In this document: piece after piece, positions 42,316-50,308 of the stretch | Layout of the letters: each line of letters opens with the position of its first letter | How positions within the stretch are numbered: the stretch's first letter is position 1 | Program-made: the position numbers and the translations under genes | The notes under the pieces: generated by a model | Told to the model about the DNA's origin: nothing | The model's input: the letters and a program-made list of their open reading frames with translations, nothing else | Database searches by the model: none | DNA from: Butyricicoccus sp. OM04-18BH | GTDB taxonomy: Bacteria > Bacillota > Clostridia > Oscillospirales > Butyricicoccaceae | Length of the DNA stretch: 64,000 nt | NCBI RefSeq assembly: GCF_003481705.1 | Contig: NZ_QULN01000004.1 | Location: 1 to 64,000 of the forward strand | Reading direction: 5' to 3'

Positions 42316-42370
42316 TTGACAACGGGGCGAGATGGTGGTAGGGTATGGACATGGAACGAAAACGTTTGCG
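42316..42370 (+). promoter_or_regulatory. Promoter and LacI-type operator of the HAD-transporter operon
   Basis: TTGACA (42316-42321) and TAGGGT (42339-42344) are 17 bases apart. The operator core AAACGTTTGCG lies at 42360-42370, just after the expected start. A TTTTCGTAAAAG segment follows. This places both arms of the locus under the same repressor. Confidence 0.68.
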
Positions 42371-42442
42371 TAAAAATTTTCGTAAAAGAGTAAAAGCACT
42401 GACCACAAGAGTATGAAAGAAAAAGGAAAAAGGGGAGCTGTT

Positions 42443-43213
42443 ATGATTAAAGCGGTTTTCTTCGACATCGGCGGCACGGTACACACACAGGACGCCACGC
42501 CGGAAAGTGACCGGGACTATAAGGAGCGCCTCTGGAGGTATCTGGAGGAGCACGGCATCCGCACAGCGGACACCCCCGACGAGCTGCTGGAGCACATTAA
42601 TAAAGGTGCAAAGGCGTACAAGGCATATACGGAAGAAGAGCTGATCGAGATACCGGCCGACCGGATCTGGCAGGAATTCTTCCTGGCCGACTTCCACATC
42701 CCCGCAGAAAAGCTCGCCGGACTCGGCGAAGACCTTTGCTACATGTTCGACCGCTGGCGCAAGCACATCGTAAAGCGCGAGGGCCTGGAGGAGACATTAA
42801 AAGGTCTGAAGGACGCAGGATACCGTCTCGGCGTCATCTCCAACATCATGAGCACCACGTTTGTACCGCGCATCCTTGAGGAGCACGGCGTCAGACAGTA
42901 TTTCGAAACACTGACAATGAGCAGCGTATGCGGAATCCGAAAGCCGAGAGCTGACATTTTCGACATTGCGCTGAAGGAAATGGGCATCCCGAAGGAGGAG
43001 GCCGCGTATGTGGGAGACACGATCTCGCGCGACGTTCGCGGCATCAGCAATGCCGGATGGCCTCTGATGATCCAGATCGATAACCCCCGCATCTATCACA
43101 AAGACGAAAAATACCGCGGCATGGGATACAAGGCCGACGTCGAGATCAAGACGCTCGCCGAGATCCTCCCGGCTGTGGAAGAATTTAATCGTAAGCTGAA
43201 GGAGGGAACTTGA
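42443..43213 (+). CDS. HAD-superfamily hydrolase 1
   Basis: This is a 256-aa protein starting at ATG 42443 behind GGGGAGCTG. HAD motif I is FFDIGGTV, motif II SNIMS, the motif III lysine in RKPRADIF and motif IV YVGDTISRD. The second motif I Asp is Gly, as in some active glucose-1-phosphatases such as YihX, so activity cannot be ruled out. A paralogue ends the operon at 49157. It is probably a small-molecule phosphatase that dephosphorylates imported or internal sugar phosphates. Confidence 0.85.
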   Translation: MIKAVFFDIGGTVHTQDATPESDRDYKERLWRYLEEHGIRTADTPDELLEHINKGAKAYKAYTEEELIEIPADRIWQEFFLADFHIPAEKLAGLGEDLCYMFDRWRKHIVKREGLEETLKGLKDAGYRLGVISNIMSTTFVPRILEEHGVRQYFETLTMSSVCGIRKPRADIFDIALKEMGIPKEEAAYVGDTISRDVRGISNAGWPLMIQIDNPRIYHKDEKYRGMGYKADVEIKTLAEILPAVEEFNRKLKEGT

Positions 43214-43217
43214 TAGA

Positions 43218-45050
43218 ATGAAACCAAAGGATCAGAACTATTCCAAGTCCAGACGTCTGAAAAACCAGATTAAGGCGGTTGTTACCAACCCCTACAACGT
43301 GATCGTGCTGATCGCGATCGTGCTGCTGACTTACCTGATCGTGCTCCCGCTGCTGGACATGATCTCCACCTCGTTCACCCTCGCTCAGAAGGATGCCCGC
43401 CTCGCAGGCGGCGCCGCTGGCGACTTTACATTGTACTACTGGCAGCGACTGCTCGGCAGCTCGCTGACCAAGCAGATGCTGCTCCAGCCGCTGCTCAACT
43501 CGCTGCTGATCGGCGTCTGCGTATCGTTCTTCGCTATCATGATCGGCTCGGTCCTCGCATGGCTGATGGTTCGTACCGATCTTCCGTTCAAACCGTTCTT
43601 CTCGCTGGCTGTTATCATCCCGTACATGATCCCCAGCTGGTGTAAGTCTCAGGCATGGCTGACCATGTTCAAGACCGAGCGTATCGGCGGTGCCCCGGGC
43701 TTCCTGATGAGCATGGGCATCAACGTTCCCGACTGGCTGGCTTACGGCCCGGTCGCGATCATCGCGGTGCTCTCGCTCCACTATTACGCATATGCGTACC
43801 TGCTCGTATCCGCAGCGCTCAACTCGATCAACTCCGAGCTTGAGGAAATGGGCGAGATTCAGGGCGCCGGCAAGGCGACCATCCTGCGCAAGATCACCCT
43901 TCCGCTCGTACTTCCGTCCATGCTGTCGGCGATCATCCTGACCTTCTCCAAGGCCATCGGTACCTTCGGCGTTATCAACTACTTAGGCTCCAAGGTAAAC
44001 TTCGTTACCCTGTCCAGCCAGCTGTACATGAACAGCAAGTCCCAGAACACCCAGACCGCGTTCGCAATGGCACTCATCATGATCTGCCTCGCGTCGATTT
44101 CGGTCTTCGTCAACCAGAAGCTCATCGGTTCGCGCAAGTCCTACGCCACCATCGGCGGCAAGGGCGGCCGTTCCACTCCGCTTCGCCTCGGCAAGCACAA
44201 GCCGATCATCACTCTGGTCCTGATCGTGTTCTTCATCTTCGGTATCATCATGCCGATCGCGCTGCTCATCCTCGAGTCCTTCATGCTCCGTCAGGGCGAC
44301 TACTCTCTGTCCAACCTCACGCTGCATTACTGGATCGGCGATCCGATCGCGAACGTCATGGAAGGCCAGCCGGGTATCTTCAAGAATGAGAACTTCATCA
44401 ACTCTCTCATCAACTCCCTCAAGCTCACCTTCGTCAACGGCGTATTCGGCACCATCTTCGGCCAGATCATCGGTTATATCTGCGCGAAGGGCCGCGGCAA
44501 GCTGCACGGCCAGATTGTTGAGCAGCTGGTATTCATCCCGTATCTGATTCCGTCCATCGCATTCGGCGGCATCTTCCTCTCCATGTTCTCCACCCCGCAG
44601 ACCATCGGCGGCGTTACCCTGGTTCCGTCCCTGTACGGCACCTTCGCACTGCTGACCGTCACCTCTGTTGTCAAGCATCTGCCGTTTGCATCCCGTGCAG
44701 GTACCGCAAACATGCTGCAGATCGGCGGCGAGCTCGAGGAGGCAGCTGAAATCGCAGGCGCAGGCTTCTTCAAGCGCTTCGTTCGCATCGTATTCCCGCT
44801 TTCCAAGGGCGGCTTTATCTCCGGCTTCATGCTGATCTTCGTTTCTATCATGAAGGAACTCGACCTGATCATCCTCCTGATGACCCCGAAGACCTCCACT
44901 CTGCCGTACTTGGCATTCCAGTATCAGAACAGTAACTCTCCGCAGGCTTCTGACTGCGTAGCAATCGTCATGTTCTCCATCGTATTCCTGGTTTACGCTC
45001 TGGCCAACATCTTCGGCGACGCAGACCTCGCCAAGAGCATGGGCGGCTGA
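43218..45050 (+). CDS. Fused ABC permease of the iron/hexose-phosphate (AfuB/FbpB) type
   Basis: This is a 610-aa membrane protein with two permease halves, each of about six membrane segments and each with an EAA-like loop (EEMGEIQGAGKATILRKITLPL near 210 and EEAAEIAGAGFFKRFVRIVFPL near 510, each with the EA/G-x9-G pattern). This double architecture is typical of the COG1178 family. Members transport Fe(III) or, in Actinobacillus AfuABC, hexose phosphates. It starts 4 bases after the HAD stop. Confidence 0.88.
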   Translation: MKPKDQNYSKSRRLKNQIKAVVTNPYNVIVLIAIVLLTYLIVLPLLDMISTSFTLAQKDARLAGGAAGDFTLYYWQRLLGSSLTKQMLLQPLLNSLLIGVCVSFFAIMIGSVLAWLMVRTDLPFKPFFSLAVIIPYMIPSWCKSQAWLTMFKTERIGGAPGFLMSMGINVPDWLAYGPVAIIAVLSLHYYAYAYLLVSAALNSINSELEEMGEIQGAGKATILRKITLPLVLPSMLSAIILTFSKAIGTFGVINYLGSKVNFVTLSSQLYMNSKSQNTQTAFAMALIMICLASISVFVNQKLIGSRKSYATIGGKGGRSTPLRLGKHKPIITLVLIVFFIFGIIMPIALLILESFMLRQGDYSLSNLTLHYWIGDPIANVMEGQPGIFKNENFINSLINSLKLTFVNGVFGTIFGQIIGYICAKGRGKLHGQIVEQLVFIPYLIPSIAFGGIFLSMFSTPQTIGGVTLVPSLYGTFALLTVTSVVKHLPFASRAGTANMLQIGGELEEAAEIAGAGFFKRFVRIVFPLSKGGFISGFMLIFVSIMKELDLIILLMTPKTSTLPYLAFQYQNSNSPQASDCVAIVMFSIVFLVYALANIFGDADLAKSMGG

Positions 45051-45104
45051 TACCGCATCGGAACAAGAGAACCCCCCGGATGAAATGAAAAAGGAGTTTG
45101 GGTA

Positions 45105-46226
45105 ATGAGCAAAATTGAATTAAAGCATGTTGATAAATACTACGGCAAAAACCACATCCTGAAGGACGTTAACCTCACCATCGAGGACGGCGACTTCATG
45201 ACGCTGCTCGGTCCTTCCGGCTGCGGCAAAACCACCACGCTGCGCGTTGTATCCGGTCTGGAGAAGCCGCAGAACGGCACCATCCTCATGAACGGCAAGG
45301 AGATCGTAAACGCTGCCGAGGCTCACTTCGCTCCCCCGAGCGAGCGCGACCTCAACCTGGTTTTCCAGTCCTACGCTCTGTGGCCGCACATGACCGTGCG
45401 CGAGAACATCGCCTTCGGCCTGAACATTCAGAAGCTGCCCAAGGACGAGGTCAACCGCCGCATCGAGGACGCACTCGCCCGCATGCAGATCGGCCAGTAC
45501 GTCGACCGCTATCCGTCCGAGCTGTCCGGCGGCCAGCAGCAGCGCGTTGCAATCGCTCGTGCGATCGCTTCCGAGCCGCATCTGCTGCTGATGGACGAGC
45601 CGCTTTCCAACCTCGACGCAAAGCTCCGCGTAGACATGCGCTCCGAGCTGAAGCGCCTGCATATCGAGACCGGCACGACCATGATCTATGTAACCCATGA
45701 CCAGGTCGAGGCGCTGACCATGTCCACCAAGATCGCCATCTTCAAGGAAGGCGTCATCATTCAGGTCGCTCCTCCGCTCGAGCTGTACAACAACCCGGTC
45801 AACCTGTATGTCGCAGACTTCATCGGCAACCCGTCCATCAATTTCGCAGACGGCAAGGCTGAGGTCGGCCCGGACGGCATGACCGTTAGCAGCCCGCTCG
45901 GCAAGATGGTATTCCCGAAGAAGGACCTCACCGACATGCTGCCGAAGGAAAAGAGCTTCGACGCAGTCCTCGGCATCCGCCCCGAGCAGATCGCCATCAA
46001 CACCACCCGTCAGTCTCCCTCGGACATCGAGGCGCATATCTACACCTCCATGCCGGCAGGCTCCGAGACCCTCGTCACCGTCAAGGTCGGCGGCGTATCC
46101 CTCGTCATCAAGGCCCTCGGCATCACGCATTACAACCCGGATCAGGTCGTTTATCTGTCCATTGACCTGAACAAGATCAACGTATTCGACAAGAAGTCCA
46201 CGAAACTCATTAAGTATTCGGTATAA
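45105..46226 (+). CDS. ABC transporter ATP-binding protein (PotA/FbpC/MalK type)
   Basis: This is a 373-aa ATPase with Walker A GPSGCGKTTTLR, signature LSGGQQQRVAIARAI, Walker B LLLMDEPLSNLD and H-loop YVTHDQVEA. The C-terminal ~130 residues form the TOBE-type regulatory domain (VLGIRPEQI). It starts at ATG 45105 behind AAAGGAG. It powers the adjacent fused permease. Confidence 0.92.
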   Translation: MSKIELKHVDKYYGKNHILKDVNLTIEDGDFMTLLGPSGCGKTTTLRVVSGLEKPQNGTILMNGKEIVNAAEAHFAPPSERDLNLVFQSYALWPHMTVRENIAFGLNIQKLPKDEVNRRIEDALARMQIGQYVDRYPSELSGGQQQRVAIARAIASEPHLLLMDEPLSNLDAKLRVDMRSELKRLHIETGTTMIYVTHDQVEALTMSTKIAIFKEGVIIQVAPPLELYNNPVNLYVADFIGNPSINFADGKAEVGPDGMTVSSPLGKMVFPKKDLTDMLPKEKSFDAVLGIRPEQIAINTTRQSPSDIEAHIYTSMPAGSETLVTVKVGGVSLVIKALGITHYNPDQVVYLSIDLNKINVFDKKSTKLIKYSV

Positions 46227-46282
46227 GCGGAAAAGAGCCGCTTATCGGATAAAGGGGGCGGAAAACTCTGATCCGCCCCCAA
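46224..46282 (+). promoter_or_regulatory. Two intercistronic hairpins before the binding-protein gene
   Basis: TAAGCGG pairs with CCGCTTA (46224-46244), then GGGGGCGGA pairs with TCCGCCCCC (46254-46280). No T-run follows. They probably protect or punctuate the mRNA so that the binding protein is made in excess. Confidence 0.6.
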
Positions 46283-46317
46283 AAGAGTAAAGAAGGAATA
46301 AAGAGGAGGAAAACACT

Positions 46318-47556
46318 ATGTTAAAGCACAAACGCACACTGGCAGGTATCCTGGCTGCAACGATGATGCTTTCGATGGCAGCATGCGGAGGCGGCGGTTC
46401 TCAGAAGGACGGCGATGTAGCTGAGGGCCCGCAGGACCCGAACGCAGCGGCAGCAGCAGGCACCCTGGAGCTGACCGACTGGGAGCAGTCCTCCGGCATC
46501 TTCAACACCGACGAGACCGACGAAGAGCTGTACGAGAAGGCAAAGGAGGAGGGCAAGGTAACGGTTTACTCGATCTCTTCCCGTATCACCAAGGTAGCCA
46601 AGGCCTTCGCTGAGAAGTACCCCGACGTCGAGGTTGAGCCGTTCGACATCTCCACCAACGAGCTGCTCGAGAAGGTCACCCGTGAGTACGACGCAGGCCA
46701 GCACGTTGCCGACGTTGTCCATATCAAGGATCAGGACGGTACGCTCTACAACGAGTATGTCACCGCCCGCAAGTTTTACAACTACAAGCCGGCTGACATC
46801 CTGTCCCATATCGATGAGAAGTTCACCTCGACCCAGACTCCGCTCTACATCGAGCTGACTCAGCTGTTCTACAATGCGGAAGCAAATCCGGACGGCTCCC
46901 CGATCACCAACATCTGGCAGCTGACCGAGCCCGATTGGAAGGGCCGCGTTCTGATGCAGAACCCGCTGGACAACCTGGCATGGGGCTCCTGGATCACCGG
47001 CTTCTGCGTAGGCGATGTTCCGGATCAGCTGGCAGCCTCCTACAAGGAGCTGTACGGCAAGGATCTCGAGCTGTCTGAGGGCTGCGAGAACGCAGGCTAT
47101 GAGTTCCTGAAGCGTCTGCACGACAACGAGCCGATCTTCACTTCTTCTTCTGACGAAATCGCTGAGTCCGTCGGCACCAAGGGTCAGACCAACCCGCCGG
47201 TAGGCTTCTGCGCATCCTCCAAGCTCCGCAAGAACGAGGACAACGGCTGGTGCCTGGCTCCGGTAAACCTCGAGCCGACCACCGGTATCCCGGCAATCAA
47301 CACCCTGTATGTAGTAGGCGAGTGCGAGCATCCGAACGCAGCCAAGCTGTTCATCCGCTTCATGATGGGCGGCGTTGACGGCGACGTGTCCGGCTACAAG
47401 TACTTCAACACGCTCGGCGGCTGGCCGGTACGCGACGACATCGAGCCGGCAGAGGGTTCCACCCCGTACTCCGAGCTGCACGTATCCGACTTTAACGTTA
47501 CCGATATTTACGAAAACATCAACCCTGTCCGCGATTTCTGGACTCTTCTGGGCTGA
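46318..47556 (+). CDS. Extracellular solute-binding lipoprotein (AfuA/FbpA type)
   Basis: This is a 412-aa protein with a signal peptide and lipobox (MLSMAACGGG). The binding domain begins ELYEKAKEEGKVTVYS and has ADVVHIKDQDG and ADILSHIDEKF, typical of the COG1840 periplasmic binding family. An extra acidic segment (residues about 30-70) lies between the lipobox and the domain. No clear tyrosine iron-ligand pair was recognised, which leaves organic phosphate as an alternative substrate. It starts at ATG 46318 behind GAGGAGG. Confidence 0.87.
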   Translation: MLKHKRTLAGILAATMMLSMAACGGGGSQKDGDVAEGPQDPNAAAAAGTLELTDWEQSSGIFNTDETDEELYEKAKEEGKVTVYSISSRITKVAKAFAEKYPDVEVEPFDISTNELLEKVTREYDAGQHVADVVHIKDQDGTLYNEYVTARKFYNYKPADILSHIDEKFTSTQTPLYIELTQLFYNAEANPDGSPITNIWQLTEPDWKGRVLMQNPLDNLAWGSWITGFCVGDVPDQLAASYKELYGKDLELSEGCENAGYEFLKRLHDNEPIFTSSSDEIAESVGTKGQTNPPVGFCASSKLRKNEDNGWCLAPVNLEPTTGIPAINTLYVVGECEHPNAAKLFIRFMMGGVDGDVSGYKYFNTLGGWPVRDDIEPAEGSTPYSELHVSDFNVTDIYENINPVRDFWTLLG

Positions 47557-47599
47557 TAAACGCATCTGAAATTTTTCATCGCATGTTTTGATCTCTGAC

Positions 47600-47625
47600 G
47601 CGGCGGGGCTTGAAAACCCCGCCGC
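47600..47625 (+). terminator. Intercistronic hairpin after the binding-protein gene
   Basis: GCGGCGGGG pairs perfectly with CCCCGCCGC (47600-47625) across CTTGAAAA. There is no T-run, so partial termination or 3' protection of the binding-protein mRNA is more likely than full termination. Confidence 0.6.
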
Positions 47626-47653
47626 AACGAGATAAGAGGGGAGAATACCTGTT

Positions 47654-48088
47654 ATGTCGCTGTTTCTGACGAAGGAAGGAAAACGCAAAAGCCCGATGGC
47701 AGTGACGATTTTCTTTGTTGACCTGCTGTTCTGTCTCGTGTTCGGCGGCGCATATGCGCTTCTGACCGAGCCGCTTCACAGCCTGCTTCCGCTTGGCGGC
47801 GGAATGCCGGAGACCGTGCTGCACTGCCTGATCATCGCAGTCATCGGCACCGCAGTCTGCTGCGTGCTGTTCCTGCTGCCCGATAAGCGCATCGTGCCGT
47901 ACAGCTTCGCAGGCCTGCCGGTCATCACGATCATGTGTCTGGTTGCATCGACGCAGCTCGAGGCGGATCTCCGCGGCATGATGGTCTATGTCACCCTTCT
48001 TTATACGCTGCTGCCGATTCTCATCGGCAATCTCGCAGCATGGACGATCTACTTCAAGCTGCGCAGCAAAGATGGCCTGCGCCGCTGA
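47654..48088 (+). CDS. Four-span membrane protein of unknown function
   Basis: This is a 144-aa protein with four membrane segments (about residues 17-37, 54-74, 83-99 and 108-132) and a basic C-terminus. It starts at ATG 47654 behind GAGGGGAG. No family is recognised. It lies inside the transporter operon and may be a small accessory subunit. Confidence 0.65.
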   Translation: MSLFLTKEGKRKSPMAVTIFFVDLLFCLVFGGAYALLTEPLHSLLPLGGGMPETVLHCLIIAVIGTAVCCVLFLLPDKRIVPYSFAGLPVITIMCLVASTQLEADLRGMMVYVTLLYTLLPILIGNLAAWTIYFKLRSKDGLRR

Positions 48089-48106
48089 TGGTGCGGGGGG
48101 AATTCA

Positions 48107-49144
48107 ATGATTAAACTGGAAAAAGAACAGACGGCCCGTTTTGCGGCTCGTCTGGAGCAGGAAACGCAGGAGAGCGTCATGCGCGACATCGCGCAGTTCT
48201 CCGAGGCCGACATCGTCGATACCTGGGCTTCGGAACCGCCCGCGTGTGCAGAGGTGCACGCGATGGTGTTCAACATGGAGCGCGGCGTGCATATCGACGA
48301 GGCGATCGAGTTTCTGAAAGATAATCCGTCGCTTCAGCCCTTTGATCTCATTCTCGCCAACGAGCTTGATTTCGGCGCTGCACGGTCCGGCGAAAAGAAT
48401 ACCGCAGAGGAAGTCGCGAAGGCGCTTGGTCTGAGCTATGTGTTCGGGCTGGAGTTCATCGAACTCAAGGATGCCGCGCTCGGCTTCCATGGAAACGCCG
48501 TGTTCTCGCGCTGGCCCATCAAGTGGGCGGAGGTGCTCCGCTTGCCCGAGCAGTACAACTGGTACAATGACCGCCAGAAACGCATCGGCGGCCGCTGCGC
48601 CATCCTTGCGAAGCTCGATGTGCACGGCAGAGAGGTCGGCGTCGCGTCCATCCATCTGGAGAACCGGACGGACGGCGAGGGACGCAGAGTGCAGATGCAG
48701 GCGGTGCTGGACGAGGTGCAGCGGGTGTTTGCCGGTCTGCCGGTCATTCTGGGCGGCGACCTGAATACCAACACATTCGACGGACGAGACAAAGACTATA
48801 TCCGTCATCTGGCGGATCATCCGGCAGAGCTTGCCGACAATATTGTAAAAATCGATTCTTCTGAGCCGCTCCTGACGGCCTGCGGCGACGCAGGCTACGC
48901 ATGGAGGACGGCATCCGGCGACGGCCGCCTGACGCGCCGCAAGCCGGTCGGCGAGGGAAATTTCCTCGCGATGCGTCTGGACTGGATCATTCCGCGCGGC
49001 TTTACCGCAAAGGACAGCCGTGTGATCTCGACCGTTACGGCGGACATCGATTTCGCGAAAGAGGGCGGCGCGCTGGCACGTTTCGCCGAGCCCGAGCTGA
49101 GCGACCATAATGTTGTATGGGCATCTCTGCAATTACACAAATAA
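48107..49144 (+). CDS. Endonuclease/exonuclease/phosphatase-family hydrolase
   Basis: This is a 345-aa protein with the family's metal and catalytic blocks: FDLILANELDFG, HGNAVFSRWP, GGDLNTNTFDG, LDWIIPRGF and ELSDHNVVWASL. There is no signal peptide. Members cleave phosphodiesters in nucleic acids, lipids or inositol phosphates. In this operon a small phosphodiester or sugar phosphate is the likely substrate. ATG 48107 follows GCGGGGGG. Confidence 0.85.
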   Translation: MIKLEKEQTARFAARLEQETQESVMRDIAQFSEADIVDTWASEPPACAEVHAMVFNMERGVHIDEAIEFLKDNPSLQPFDLILANELDFGAARSGEKNTAEEVAKALGLSYVFGLEFIELKDAALGFHGNAVFSRWPIKWAEVLRLPEQYNWYNDRQKRIGGRCAILAKLDVHGREVGVASIHLENRTDGEGRRVQMQAVLDEVQRVFAGLPVILGGDLNTNTFDGRDKDYIRHLADHPAELADNIVKIDSSEPLLTACGDAGYAWRTASGDGRLTRRKPVGEGNFLAMRLDWIIPRGFTAKDSRVISTVTADIDFAKEGGALARFAEPELSDHNVVWASLQLHK

Positions 49145-49156
49145 GGAGGAGCTGCT

Positions 49157-49912
49157 TTGATTAATACCGTATTATTTGATATGGGAGGCACTCTCGAGGA
49201 TATCTGGTACAATGACCAGACCATTCAGGACGTAACACGCAAGCTGCTGACCTTCCTGCAGGAGCACGACATGGTCACCGGCAGCAACGAGATCTGTTTC
49301 TGGAACAAGATCAACAACGGTATCCGCAGGTATAAACAGTGGAGCGAGGGCAACGCGCTCGAGCTCAAGCCTGAGGAGATCTGGCCGCAATATTACCTTT
49401 CCGAGTTCGATCTGGACAAGGAAAAAGTCGCACGCTACGCAGAGGATATGGCTGGCCTGTGGGAGGTCACCTATTACCATCGCGAGCTGCGCCCGGGCGT
49501 CAAGGAGGCGCTCGAGGAACTGAAGAACAAGGGATACCGCCTGGGCGTCATCTCGAACACCGCTTCGCTGTATTCGGTATTCGATGTGCTGGAGGCCTAC
49601 GGCATCCGCGACTACTTTGAGGACGTCACGCTTTCGAGCGTCACCGGCTACCGCAAGCCGCATCCGGGCATTTTCCAGATCGCGCTGCGCGAGATGAAGG
49701 CGAAGGCTGAGGAATGCGCCTATGTCGGAGACACGCTCTCCCGCGATGTCATCGGCGCGAAGCGCATGCACTTCGGCGCCGCCATTCAGATCCGCTCCTT
49801 CCTCTCCTCGCAGAAGGACGAGGGCGTGGACAGCGTATGGCAGCCCGATCATGTGGTCGAAAAGATCGCAGATATTGTGCCGTATCTCGAAAAGCTCAAC
49901 GGAAGAGCTTGA
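49157..49912 (+). CDS. HAD-superfamily hydrolase 2
   Basis: This is a 251-aa paralogue of the 42443 protein with a TTG start at 49157 behind AAGGAGGAG. Motif I is LFDMGGTL, motif II SNTAS, motif III lysine in RKPHPGIF and motif IV YVGDTLSRD. The second motif I Asp is Gly in both paralogues. Two related phosphatases at the two ends of one operon suggest sequential or alternative phosphorylated substrates. Confidence 0.85.
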   Translation: MINTVLFDMGGTLEDIWYNDQTIQDVTRKLLTFLQEHDMVTGSNEICFWNKINNGIRRYKQWSEGNALELKPEEIWPQYYLSEFDLDKEKVARYAEDMAGLWEVTYYHRELRPGVKEALEELKNKGYRLGVISNTASLYSVFDVLEAYGIRDYFEDVTLSSVTGYRKPHPGIFQIALREMKAKAEECAYVGDTLSRDVIGAKRMHFGAAIQIRSFLSSQKDEGVDSVWQPDHVVEKIADIVPYLEKLNGRA

Positions 49913-50002
49913 GGCACATATCCTATCATTCTTGATTTGACATCACCTTTTCTCTGTGAAATTTAACCTTAAATCCGAAAAACTCTCTCTCTTCTTTACC
50001 AG

Positions 50003-50030
50003 ACCGCACCCGAAAGGGTGCGGTTTTGGT
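50003..50030 (+). terminator. Terminator of the transporter operon
   Basis: ACCGCACCC (50003-50011) pairs with GGGTGCGGT (50016-50024) across GAAA, followed by TTTGGT. It lies about 90 bases after the last gene and before repeat copy A. Confidence 0.8.
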
Positions 50031-50040
50031 CTGCAAGACT

Positions 50041-50216
50041 GTCGCGAAACTGACGTTTCGCCGACAATCTGTGTTCTGACTGCGCAGAACACGAGTCGTC
50101 CGAAAGTTCCCATGCGGAAACTTTCTCCCTCTTAAAGTGAAAAAACCGAGGCACATGTCCCCGGTTTTTTCGCGTTTGCCATGCAAACGCTTTTTAACGC
50201 GCGCTGCCGCGCGGCT
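50041..50216 (+). repeat. Dispersed six-hairpin repeat, copy A
   Basis: Six hairpins follow in order: GTCGCGAAAC/GTTTCGCCGAC (50041-50065), GTGTTCTG/CAGAACAC (50071-50092), GAAAGTT/AACTTTC (50102-50125), ACCGAGG/CCCCGGT with a T-run (50145-50170), GCGTTTGC/GCAAACGC (50172-50190) and CGCGCG/CGCGCG (50198-50213). Copy B at 55990-56161 (opposite strand) has the same six in the same order. Hairpin 1 differs from copy B by two compensatory base-pair changes. It lies downstream of the HAD gene in sense orientation. Confidence 0.8.
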
Positions 50217-50256
50217 GCTGTTTTTCCACGAAAACAGATTTCTTAACAGACTGAAA

Positions 50257-50292
50257 AAAACGCTGCACAGATAACATTCTGTGCAGCGTTTT
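50257..50292 (-). terminator. Terminator of the P-type ATPase gene
   Basis: ACGCTGCACAGA (50260-50271) pairs perfectly with TCTGTGCAGCGT (50278-50289). On the minus strand the stem is followed by TTTTTTTC. Confidence 0.9.
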
Positions 50293-50308
50293 GCGGTTTT
50301 GCGGCAGC

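Noticed and set aside
45120..47688. Long minus-strand frames opposite the ATPase and binding-protein genes
   Set aside because: Antisense shadows of genes with clear Walker motifs and lipobox on the plus strand.
49930..50180. Similar-looking translated frames in both hairpin repeats (for example a frame containing GFFTLRGRKFP)
   Set aside because: The resemblance comes from the shared DNA repeat; stems change by paired substitutions and frames differ at their ends, so RNA structure explains it better than coding.
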